This document shows, in pieces, positions 51,187 through 57,328 of a stretch of DNA of 57,328 nt. Numbering within the stretch: position 1 is the first letter of the stretch; each line of letters opens with the position of its first letter. The stretch spans positions 1-57,328 of the forward strand of contig CBINHC010000016.1 of NCBI GenBank assembly GCA_966250385.1. Reading direction: 5' to 3'. The notes beneath the pieces were generated by a model. The model was given only the letters and a program-made list of their open reading frames with translations, searched no databases and had not been told where the DNA came from. The position numbers and the translations under genes were made by a program. This DNA comes from DASWTL01 sp966250385 (lineage in GTDB: Bacteria; Bacteroidota; Bacteroidia; Sphingobacteriales; Sphingobacteriaceae).

Positions 51187-52278
51187 TCACGCATCCTCTT
51201 TCTGCCACATCGCAGGGATCGTCGAGAACATGATCCGAAGATCCAGCCGGAAAGAGAAATGGTTGGCATAATAATTATCCAGTTTCTTTCGCTGCATCGA
51301 GGTCATCGTATCCTTGTTCTTATTGATCTGCCATAAACCGGTGACTCCCGCCGGCGCAAGGAATCGCATGGTCCAGTCATTACAGGTAAGCATTTCCGCT
51401 TCATACAGCGGCAACGGTCGGTTTCCTACCAGCGACATATCCCCTTTCAGCACGTTGAACAATTGCGGAAGCTCATCAAGGCTGGATTTCCGAAGGAGGT
51501 GACCAAAACGGGTAACCCGGGGATCATTGTGGATCTTAACGAAAACCGCTTCGTTGCTTCCTTTATCGTAATTATTCAGGGGCTTGACAATGTCAAGTTC
51601 CTGATCGGCCCCATACCTCATCGTCCTGAATTTATAAAAGTCGAAGATCTTATAGCCGGTGCCGACCCGTTTACTGATGTAGAAGACCGGCCCCCTCGAT
51701 TCAAGTTTGATGATCAGCGCAATAAGGCCCAGTATCGGCAGCAAAAACATCAGTGCTAAGGACGCACAGCAGATATCGAACAACCGCTTGCCGAACCGCA
51801 TCTTGAAATCCAGGTTTTGGCGCAATTCAAGTTTTTTCAGTTCCGGCTTAAGAAGCTTGAACCTGACCAGGAACCGGATCCGGTTCAGGAGATCTTCGGC
51901 AGGAACCGGCGCGCCGTAGACATCATTTACCTTCAGCTGCATCGCACTGCCGCGAACCTCAGAAACGGGACGATCGGTAAGAACGATCAGGATCAGCCCT
52001 TCAAGAAGAACATTGTTTCTTATCTTCTTCGCGAAGGCCTTCCAGGTTTCGGCTTTGGTATCTTCTACGATGAGGACATCAGGGAGGTCATTGAGAGCGA
52101 GCTGCTCGACATGGTCGTCCAGTTCGTGGACCGAGCTAAAAAAATCGACGTGGAATCCGCCGGACGTCCTGCCGAACACAGACCTGAAGGAATTACCGGC
52201 ATATCCCACTCTTATAACCCGGTCAACCGTTACAGGAAAATTAAAGTGTAGTTCCGGAGAGCTCAGCATGAAGGACAT
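51187..52278 (-). CDS. Initiating sugar transferase with receiver-like N-terminal domain
   Basis: About 363 residues; I choose the ATG at 52278 (MSFMLSSPELHFNF); the ATG at 52269 is an alternative. Residues about 20-140 have receiver-like order: IRVGYAGNSF, DVLIVEDTKAETW, LILIVLTDRPVSEV, VNDVYGAPVPAEDLLNRI, but the acidic pair at the start and the Lys are absent. From about residue 165 it is a bacterial sugar transferase (WcaJ/PssY-like): KRLFDICCASLALMFLLPI, FYKFRTM, LRKSSLDELPQLFNVLKGDMS, VGNRPLP, GVTGLWQI. It puts the first sugar phosphate on undecaprenyl phosphate. The upstream gene is a free receiver whose 3' end overlaps this start. Confidence 0.9.
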   Translation of the reverse strand: MSFMLSSPELHFNFPVTVDRVIRVGYAGNSFRSVFGRTSGGFHVDFFSSVHELDDHVEQLALNDLPDVLIVEDTKAETWKAFAKKIRNNVLLEGLILIVLTDRPVSEVRGSAMQLKVNDVYGAPVPAEDLLNRIRFLVRFKLLKPELKKLELRQNLDFKMRFGKRLFDICCASLALMFLLPILGLIALIIKLESRGPVFYISKRVGTGYKIFDFYKFRTMRYGADQELDIVKPLNNYDKGSNEAVFVKIHNDPRVTRFGHLLRKSSLDELPQLFNVLKGDMSLVGNRPLPLYEAEMLTCNDWTMRFLAPAGVTGLWQINKNKDTMTSMQRKKLDNYYANHFSFRLDLRIMFSTIPAMWQKEDA

Positions 52279-52627
52279 TAGCAACGGCAGCTTTAAACTG
52301 TACTGGATTAAAGGGCTTATTAAAGAAAGTGACGTCAAAAGGAAATGAACTCACGATTCCTTCCAGATTATCCGCGCCCGAAAGCATAATAACGGGTACA
52401 TCACGGAAGAATCCGCTTGATTTCAGGCAATACATAAACGTTTCACCGTTCATGTACGGCATTTCCATATCCGAAATGATCAGGTCCGGATAGTTACCGT
52501 CATCGAGCCAGGACAATGCTTCGGCTCCGTTGGTCTTTACAACCAGCTCGTACTCGTCCTTTAGTATGAAATTCAGAAGTTTGAGAATACTGATCTCATC
52601 ATCAACAATCAAAATCTTTTTCCCCAT
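52241..52627 (-). CDS. Single-domain response regulator, first gene of the EPS operon
   Basis: 128 residues from the ATG at 52627 (MGKKILIVDDEISILK). Complete receiver: Asp9-Asp10, phospho-acceptor Asp53 (LIISDMEMPYMNG), Ser83 at the switch position (IMLSGAD) and Lys104 (FNKPFN). No output domain. Its last about 37 bases overlap the start of the sugar transferase gene, and a TAnnTTTG box precedes it. Since the next protein carries a receiver-like domain, direct protein-protein control of polysaccharide initiation is conceivable (inference). Confidence 0.9.
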   Translation of the reverse strand: MGKKILIVDDEISILKLLNFILKDEYELVVKTNGAEALSWLDDGNYPDLIISDMEMPYMNGETFMYCLKSSGFFRDVPVIMLSGADNLEGIVSSFPFDVTFFNKPFNPVQFKAAVANVLHAELSGTTL

Positions 52628-52695
52628 GTACCCCTGTAAAATAGTTTCAGTAACTAGCTCCCCTTTAATCGGATAGGAATAAAAATACTCCTTTA

Positions 52696-52703
52696 CAAAG
52701 ATA
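52696..52703 (-). promoter_or_regulatory. Promoter -7 box of the leftward EPS operon
   Basis: TATCTTTG on the minus strand, matching the Bacteroidota consensus TAnnTTTG, about 70 bases before the response regulator start codon. The flanking sequence is AT-rich. A clear TTTG -33 element was not found at the usual distance. Confidence 0.55.
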
Positions 52704-52835
52704 ATCAATAAATGTTTCGAAAATTTATTTGGGAAAATAAATACATCTGGATTATAATTCACCAGGTCAGGGGCTTCGCTCCGGAAAGAGTAAGAAAATT
52801 ACTGCAGAAACGGCAGGGGCAGGCAGCCTGCAGGT

Positions 52836-53678
52836 TTAACTGCAAAGCTGCAGACTAAACAGGGAATAGTACCTGTATGGTAGCTGGTTCCTCAGGGGAA
52901 CCGGGAGGTTATAGATCATTTCTGCAGGCGCCAGCAACACCCGGTCAAAATATTTCCTGAGGATCGAAAACAGCACGTCGTTCTCTTCAATACAGCCGCT
53001 GATCGTCAGGAACGTGCTTTCACTGCCGAGCTGGAAGTTCCGTACAACCAGAAGAACGAAGTAATTGAATTCCTCTGGGCCGGTAAACCGGAATAGGTTG
53101 TAATACTGCAGCCCGTCTTCCCGGATCACAGCGATCTCAAAAGCGCCGGGCTTCACATTGACGAAGATATTCCACCGGACACTTGACTGGCTGATACGGC
53201 GGGCACCATTCAGAAACGGGCTGATCTGGGTAAAGATTTTCGGGTTCCGGAAGTGCAGGTTCAACGCATTTTCAAACTGACGATCTATGGCATAAACGTT
53301 GACCAGCCCGGCTGTCGGAATCCGTTCCGCACGGGCAGACTCGCCCGCACCCCGCCTGGCGAACCGCACATAGTCATCCAGGTATACATGATTGTAGTGA
53401 ACCAACGGAATGAATGTGAAATGGAATGTATCAACGCTGATCCTGATTTCTTCATAGCTGTAACCCAGGAAATCCCATGCCGACATCAGTTTCTCCAGCG
53501 AATCAGGGGATTGATCCTCCATGGCTGTTTCACCAACCACCAGCACCTGCCCGCCCCGGCTGTCCAGCATGCAGAATGAAGCCGAGGATATCCCGAAGTG
53601 GATCAGCAGGGTGGTCTTTTCGGCACCTTCCCTGGTGATCGTGAATCCTCTTGGTATGATTTCAGGCTGATACTGCAT
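52836..53678 (-). CDS. DUF3822 family protein
   Basis: 280 residues. It matches the DUF3822 proteins that are nearly universal in Bacteroidota: start with a STxLLxIHFG-like strand (TTLLIHFGISSASFCMLD), FHFTFIPLVHYN, the middle RWNIFVNVKPGAFEIAVI, YYNLFRFTGPEEFNYFVLLVVRNF and the end LPYRYYSLFSLQLC. The fold is actin/ASKHA-like by general description; the function is not known. No signal peptide or membrane segment. Often located near rsmD in relatives; that gene is not visible here. Confidence 0.85.
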   Translation of the reverse strand: MQYQPEIIPRGFTITREGAEKTTLLIHFGISSASFCMLDSRGGQVLVVGETAMEDQSPDSLEKLMSAWDFLGYSYEEIRISVDTFHFTFIPLVHYNHVYLDDYVRFARRGAGESARAERIPTAGLVNVYAIDRQFENALNLHFRNPKIFTQISPFLNGARRISQSSVRWNIFVNVKPGAFEIAVIREDGLQYYNLFRFTGPEEFNYFVLLVVRNFQLGSESTFLTISGCIEENDVLFSILRKYFDRVLLAPAEMIYNLPVPLRNQLPYRYYSLFSLQLCS

Positions 53679-53924
53679 AAATGGAGCGTTTCGGACCCCG
53701 AAATTACTTATTTCGGCTCACCCTGCCGAATCTTTTTAAGAACCATTGTAAAAAGACAGCAGTCCATCGGCCTCAGTAACAATCTGATGGTTGCCGGATC
53801 CTTGTACAAACTCTTTGAACACCAACCGGGAAAATGAGTAATACGGGGGGGGAATGAGCATCTTCCGGCAGGATACAAAAGATGCTACCTATTCGCCATT
53901 GTGTAACTTTTAACGGGTAACGCC

Positions 53925-54956
53925 CTACACGGCCAGCTTCCTCACGGCGGGAGCTACCTTGGTTCCGAATAGTTCGATGGACCGCATCATTTGAGCATGA
54001 GGAAGCGTTCCCACACTCATCTGGGCAAGAAACCGGGTATTTCGGAAGATCTCGTACTCATACAGCATCTTTTCGATCACCTGTTCGGGACTGCCAACCA
54101 GCAGGGAGCCCGACCTGGAGCGCAACTGTTCGAAATGCGGGCGATCCATGGGTGGCCAGCCCCGCTCCTGCCCCAGTTTGGTCATCACCTGGGCATAGGA
54201 GGGGTAGAACTCATCTGCTGCCTTTTGCGAAGTGTCGGCTACGTACACGTGCGAGTTAAGGCCGACGCCGAGTGATGCCGGCTGATGTCCCGCCCTTCTG
54301 GCAGTCTCCCTGTACAGCTGGATCAGCGGCCCGAAATGAGCCGGATTCCCACCGATAATAGCCAGCGCAAGCGGCAGGCCCAGCTTCCCCGCCCGGACCA
54401 CCGATGCCGGAGTGCCGCCTATGGCGATCCAGATGGGAAGTTTGTTCCTCACCGGCCGCGGGTACACACCCTGGCCATGCAGCGCGGGTCTGAATTTTCC
54501 TTCCCAGCTGACGGTTTCCTGCTCGTTGAGCTTCATCAGCAGGTCCAGTTTTTCCGAGAAGAGTTCATCGTAGTCATTCAGGTCATAACCGAACAACGGA
54601 AACGATTCGACGAACGACCCCCTTCCGGCCATGATCTCGGCCCGGCCGGAGGACAACAGGTCCAGCGTCGCAAAATCCTGGAAAACCCGCACGGGATCAT
54701 CGGAACTTAATACGGTCACCGCGCTGGACAACCGGATCTTTTTAGTCCTCGCCGCAGCTGCCCCCAGTACGACGGCCGGCGAAGAAACAGCATAATCCGG
54801 CCGGTGATGCTCGCCTATGGCAAATACATCGAGTCCTACCTGTTCCGCCAGTTCGATCTCTTCGAGCAGATCAAGGAGGCGCTGATGAACCGAAACCTTC
54901 TTACCCGTGGCGGGATCCACAGTGACCTCAGCAAAAGAATACAGACCAATTTCCAT
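53925..54956 (-). CDS. Luciferase-like (LLM class) flavin-dependent oxidoreductase
   Basis: 343 residues. TIM-barrel LLM proteins: LLDLLEEIELAEQVGLDVFAIGEHH near residues 27-51, FATLDLLSSGRAEIMAGRGSF, then GQGVYPRPVRNKLPIWIAIGG and SPEQVIEKMLYEYE. This combination, with ELFGTKVAPAVRK at the end, is the group of uncharacterised bacterial monooxygenase-like enzymes that use FMNH2 or F420-type cofactors. A soluble cytoplasmic enzyme; the substrate cannot be read. It stands alone; a 246-bp spacer with nothing recognisable separates it from DUF3822. Confidence 0.9.
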   Translation of the reverse strand: MEIGLYSFAEVTVDPATGKKVSVHQRLLDLLEEIELAEQVGLDVFAIGEHHRPDYAVSSPAVVLGAAAARTKKIRLSSAVTVLSSDDPVRVFQDFATLDLLSSGRAEIMAGRGSFVESFPLFGYDLNDYDELFSEKLDLLMKLNEQETVSWEGKFRPALHGQGVYPRPVRNKLPIWIAIGGTPASVVRAGKLGLPLALAIIGGNPAHFGPLIQLYRETARRAGHQPASLGVGLNSHVYVADTSQKAADEFYPSYAQVMTKLGQERGWPPMDRPHFEQLRSRSGSLLVGSPEQVIEKMLYEYEIFRNTRFLAQMSVGTLPHAQMMRSIELFGTKVAPAVRKLAV

Positions 54957-55165
54957 GGAGCAAATGTAGCCATTTACGGAACAGGTGAACTACAGATGAT
55001 CCGGCAGCTTCCCCCGGCACGGGGCAACGCCACCCGGCCCCCTCCCGGGAGACCTTTGCGGAATAGCGTCGCGCCCGCCATTGAAACTTCCCCCGCGAAC
55101 AGATGTTTCTCCTCTGTTGACCGGCGGGGTTGTCAAAACCCGGCTTATATCTTTATTATTGTCAA

Positions 55166-55978
55166 GTGGAGAGACAAACCTTTTACCGAAGGGACCGGCT
55201 GAACTCCGTGATCTTTCACTCGGATACCCGGGATGGAAGAAGATTCGACCTGATCCTGCTGGTTCTGATCCTTCTGAGCATTGTAACGATCATCATCGAA
55301 AGCACCCGCGTCTACCGGGAAGAATATGGCACGACGCTGCGCGCTATGGAATGGGTATTCACCATCCTGTTTACCATTGAATATGGATTGCGGATATACA
55401 GCTCATGGAACCGGCTGAGTTATATTTTCAGCTTTTACGGGGTGATCGATCTGCTCTCGATCATCCCCACCTACCTGAGCCTGTTCGTCCCGGGCTTCCA
55501 GTACGCGCTGGTTATCCGGTCCCTCCGGCTCTTACGGGTGTTCCGCATCCTTAAGATGACCCGTTTCCTGAATGAGGGCAACGTCCTGGCCAGTGCCCTA
55601 CGGGCCAGTCTTCACAAGATCACCGTCTTTATTCTTTCAGTGGTTACCCTGGTCATCATCACCGGCACCCTGATGTATGTCATAGAAGGTGAAAAAAGCG
55701 GCTTTACGAGTATCCCGGTATCGATCTACTGGGCTGTTGTCACCATCACGACCGTAGGTTACGGAGATCTTTCACCGGTCACACCGCTGGGCCAGTTCAT
55801 TGCCAGCCTGCTGATGATCACAGGATACGGGATCATCGCCGTGCCGACCGGAATCGTCACCGTCGAAATGTCGAGGCAGGCAGAAAAGGGCCGTAAACAC
55901 TGCACGAACTGTGGCGCGGTCGTGTATCCGGAAAATGCACGGTTTTGCCATCAGTGCGGCACCCGGCAGGACCCCTGA
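55166..55978 (+). CDS. Voltage-gated-type potassium channel with C-terminal zinc ribbon
   Basis: About 270 residues; GTG start at 55166 (reads VERQTFYRRDRLNS); a TTG at 55130 is also in frame. Six membrane helices with an S4-like segment RSLRLLRVFRILKMTRFL (regular Arg spacing), a pore helix and the K+ selectivity filter TTVGYGD, then S6 (GQFIASLLMITGYGIIAVPTGIVTVEM). The cytoplasmic tail ends in a zinc ribbon: CTNCG-x10-ARFCHQCG (two Cys pairs). It is a Kv-like channel setting membrane potential; the ribbon could allow redox or metal control (inference). Confidence 0.92.
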   Translation: MERQTFYRRDRLNSVIFHSDTRDGRRFDLILLVLILLSIVTIIIESTRVYREEYGTTLRAMEWVFTILFTIEYGLRIYSSWNRLSYIFSFYGVIDLLSIIPTYLSLFVPGFQYALVIRSLRLLRVFRILKMTRFLNEGNVLASALRASLHKITVFILSVVTLVIITGTLMYVIEGEKSGFTSIPVSIYWAVVTITTVGYGDLSPVTPLGQFIASLLMITGYGIIAVPTGIVTVEMSRQAEKGRKHCTNCGAVVYPENARFCHQCGTRQDP

Positions 55979-56055
55979 CGCGCGGACCGATGGCAAAAAA
56001 ACGGAACAAAAACCGTTTTCATAATGTTTCGATTAAAACAATCAATCTGCTGATT

Positions 56056-56637
56056 ATGAAAAAGTTAGTACTTTCCGTTCTGTTGGCAACAGTTGCCTTC
56101 ACAGCTTCACATGCACAAATTCAGGCGGGGAACGTCCTGGCCGGAGCCAATATCTCGAACATTTCCTTTGGTCTGGATGACCCCAACGTGTTCTCCCTGA
56201 ATATTAACCCCAAAGCGGCCTGGTTCATCATGGACGGCTTTGCACTTGGTGGTGACGTAAACTTCGGCCTGAGCACGGCAAAAGGCGCCGGTTCGGATAT
56301 CAACTACGGTATTGCGGCACTGGCCCGCACATACAGCGGCCGCGGCCAGGACGAGGTGGTAAACAATTCAATGTTCTTCGGGGAAGCGACTCTCGGCCTT
56401 TCCGGAATTAATCCCTCAACCGGTGGAACAACAAACGGACTTGGTTTCAGCGCCGGCCCGGGCTTTACCTACTTTATTACCCGGTCGATCGGACTCGAGG
56501 CTTTATTGAAATACAACGGCGTTGTGGGATTTGGAAGCAGTCCATATGCTCATAACCTGAGCCTGGGTGTTGGATTCCAGGTGTATCTGCCCGGAAAAAG
56601 GACTGCGGAGCGGGTGGAACGCGATCTGAGGAACTGA
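56056..56637 (+). CDS. Outer-membrane beta-barrel protein
   Basis: 193 residues from the ATG at 56056 (MKKLVLSVLLATVAFTASHAQ, signal peptide). Mature part: alternating strands rich in Gly, Phe and aromatic ends (GNVLAGANISNISFGL, FALGGDVNFGLSTA, FFGEATLGLSGIN, FSAGPGFTYFITRSIGLEALLKYN, LSLGVGFQVYLPGK). Fits an eight-stranded OmpX/OprF-type barrel (outer membrane protein beta-barrel domain). Function unspecified: membrane integrity or adhesion. A 9-kDa tail is absent. Its gene starts 77 bases after the channel gene. Confidence 0.85.
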   Translation: MKKLVLSVLLATVAFTASHAQIQAGNVLAGANISNISFGLDDPNVFSLNINPKAAWFIMDGFALGGDVNFGLSTAKGAGSDINYGIAALARTYSGRGQDEVVNNSMFFGEATLGLSGINPSTGGTTNGLGFSAGPGFTYFITRSIGLEALLKYNGVVGFGSSPYAHNLSLGVGFQVYLPGKRTAERVERDLRN

Positions 56638-56651
56638 CAGGAACTTGCCGG

Positions 56652-56697
56652 ACCTGACCCCGTCTGTGACGGGATCAGGTTCAGCAGTTTTTTAGTG
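56652..56697. terminator. Hairpin between convergent genes
   Basis: ACCTGACCCCGTC and GACGGGATCAGGT arms with one mismatch and a TGT loop; a run of six T follows at 56688-56693 after a spacer. It probably ends the barrel-protein transcript; for the convergent FKBP gene the role is unclear because the T-run lies on one side only. Confidence 0.6.
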
Positions 56698-57189
56698 ACC
56701 GGAGTGTCCGTCAACTCCATGAGCATGACCATGGGCCAACTCTTCCTGAGTTGCTTCACGGACCTCAAGGATCGTTCCTTTAAAATGCAGGTTTTGTCCT
56801 GCCATCGGGTGGTTCAGGTCGACGGTGATCGCTTCATCGCTGATCGCGGTTACGCGTGCACGGAACTGGTTACCCTGGTTATCCTGCAGCGGCAGTACGG
56901 AGTTTACTTCAGGCATTTCCATGTCCTGGAACATGTTTACCGGAAGGTCGGTTACGGCAGATTCGTCTTTTTCACCATAGGCGTCAGCGGCAGCAAGATG
57001 AAAATCATAGGTATCGCCGTTAGTCAGTCCGCTAAGGTTCTCTTCGAACTTCGGCAGCATCATTCCGACACCATATAGGAACACCAATGGATTTTCCTGT
57101 GTAGCTTGTTCAACAAACACTTCTTGTCCATCTTCAGTAGTGTACAGATCGTACGTAAGTGCTACTACACTGTTTGGTTGTATATTCAT
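56692..57189 (-). CDS. SlyD-like FKBP-type peptidyl-prolyl isomerase
   Basis: 165 residues from the ATG at 57189 (MNIQPNSVVALTYDLYTTED); the frame is open 13 codons further up. FKBP fold with an inserted IF (chaperone) domain: ENPLVFLYGVGMMLPKFEENL (FKBP part, Gly-x-Gly-x-x-Leu-Pro), then GDTYDFHLAAADAYGEKDESA, PVNMFQDMEM and ITVDLNHPMAGQNLHFKGTILEVREAT. The last residues form a His-rich tail (HGHAHGVDGHSGH), like SlyD's metal-binding tail. Cytoplasmic folding factor and possible nickel carrier. Confidence 0.92.
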   Translation of the reverse strand: MNIQPNSVVALTYDLYTTEDGQEVFVEQATQENPLVFLYGVGMMLPKFEENLSGLTNGDTYDFHLAAADAYGEKDESAVTDLPVNMFQDMEMPEVNSVLPLQDNQGNQFRARVTAISDEAITVDLNHPMAGQNLHFKGTILEVREATQEELAHGHAHGVDGHSGH

Positions 57190-57246
57190 ATTCTGATTGT
57201 GAGAGAGGCAGACGTCGGGATCTGGCATCCCTTCCTCATACTTCGG

Positions 57247-57328
57247 TTAATAAATCTGCTTTAAAGCATCAGCTACCTCTGTAACGGGCAATTGACAGGT
57301 TCTGTTTTTACAGACAAATATTTTAGTG
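57247..57328 (-). CDS. C-terminal end of a thioredoxin-domain (DUF255/YyaL-like) protein, cut by the window edge
   Basis: 27 codons are visible, ending IFVCKNRTCQLPVTEVADAL-KQIY. A closing V-C-x-N-x-x-C-Q-x-P-V motif is typical of the large thioredoxin-domain proteins with DUF255 (YyaL/SPATA20-like). It runs off the right edge, 58 bases upstream of the FKBP start codon, on the same strand. The assignment rests on this short end only. Confidence 0.6.
   Translation of the reverse strand, partial: TKIFVCKNRTCQLPVTEVADALKQIY

Noticed and set aside
24134..52627. Phage, integron or CRISPR content in the window
   Set aside because: No integrase, structural phage genes, attC sites or repeat-spacer arrays were seen.

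Overview
The window looks like a chromosomal segment of a Bacteroidota bacterium, most likely a Cytophagales-type member. The evidence is a surface protein with the CHU_C type-B C-terminus of the type IX secretion system (T9SS), followed by PorP/SprF and OmpA/PD40 partners. A LruC-domain lipoprotein, a DUF3822 protein, a membrane-anchored AraC regulator and promoters with a TAnnTTTG -7 box point the same way. GC content looks balanced by eye. I saw no rRNA, tRNA, CRISPR array or transposase.

Layout. (1) 1-5.6 kb: small hypothetical genes, a lipoprotein pectate lyase, and three tandem copies of a small secreted repeat protein built on a W-G-x-P-E-D-L-N motif. A fourth copy lies at 15.4 kb. All four have the same upstream cassette at fixed spacing: two 9-bp direct repeats, a CTGCCAATCA box and a TAnnTTTG box. 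Copies 1 and 3 are nearly identical over 549 bp including the promoter. I do not recognise this family; it is my best candidate for something undescribed. (2) 5.7-15.1 kb: a decaying two-gene cassette, a membrane AraC regulator, and a signalling patch (two histidine kinases, a NarL-type and a CheY-type response regulator, a MEDS-domain protein, a possible LytTR-like protein). (3) 15.9-24 kb: metabolic and envelope genes (dienelactone hydrolase, NmrA-like reductase, cytochrome c, cupin, metallophosphoesterase) and a HipBA-type toxin-antitoxin locus. Its kinase is split at a G5 run and its promoter carries a 37-bp palindrome. (4) 24.1-28.8 kb: two glycosyltransferases divergent from a partner-switching module (receiver-PP2C phosphatase, STAS antagonist, HATPase kinase).

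(5) 29-52.7 kb: a large cell-surface locus. Rightward from 31.4 kb are a T9SS type-B lectin/Ig-like adhesin, PorP/SprF, an OmpA/PD40 protein, five glycosyltransferase-type genes and a Wzx-like flippase. Converging from 52.6 kb are a response regulator, an initiating sugar transferase with a receiver-like N-terminal domain, a short TolC-like protein, a Wzc-like co-polymerase with eroded kinase motifs, a GT2, a 42-residue membrane peptide, a Wzy/ligase, an acetyltransferase and a GT4. Together they encode initiation, assembly, flipping, polymerisation and export of an exopolysaccharide, beside a T9SS surface module. (6) 52.8-57.3 kb: housekeeping-like genes (DUF3822, luciferase-like oxidoreductase, voltage-gated-type potassium channel with a zinc ribbon, beta-barrel protein, SlyD-like FKBP) and the end of a thioredoxin-domain protein cut by the right edge.

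Three reading frames (around 6.36, 6.53-7.16 and 22.36 kb) would each need an indel to restore a normal family protein. Either these genes are decaying or the assembly has uncorrected indels; sequence alone cannot decide.
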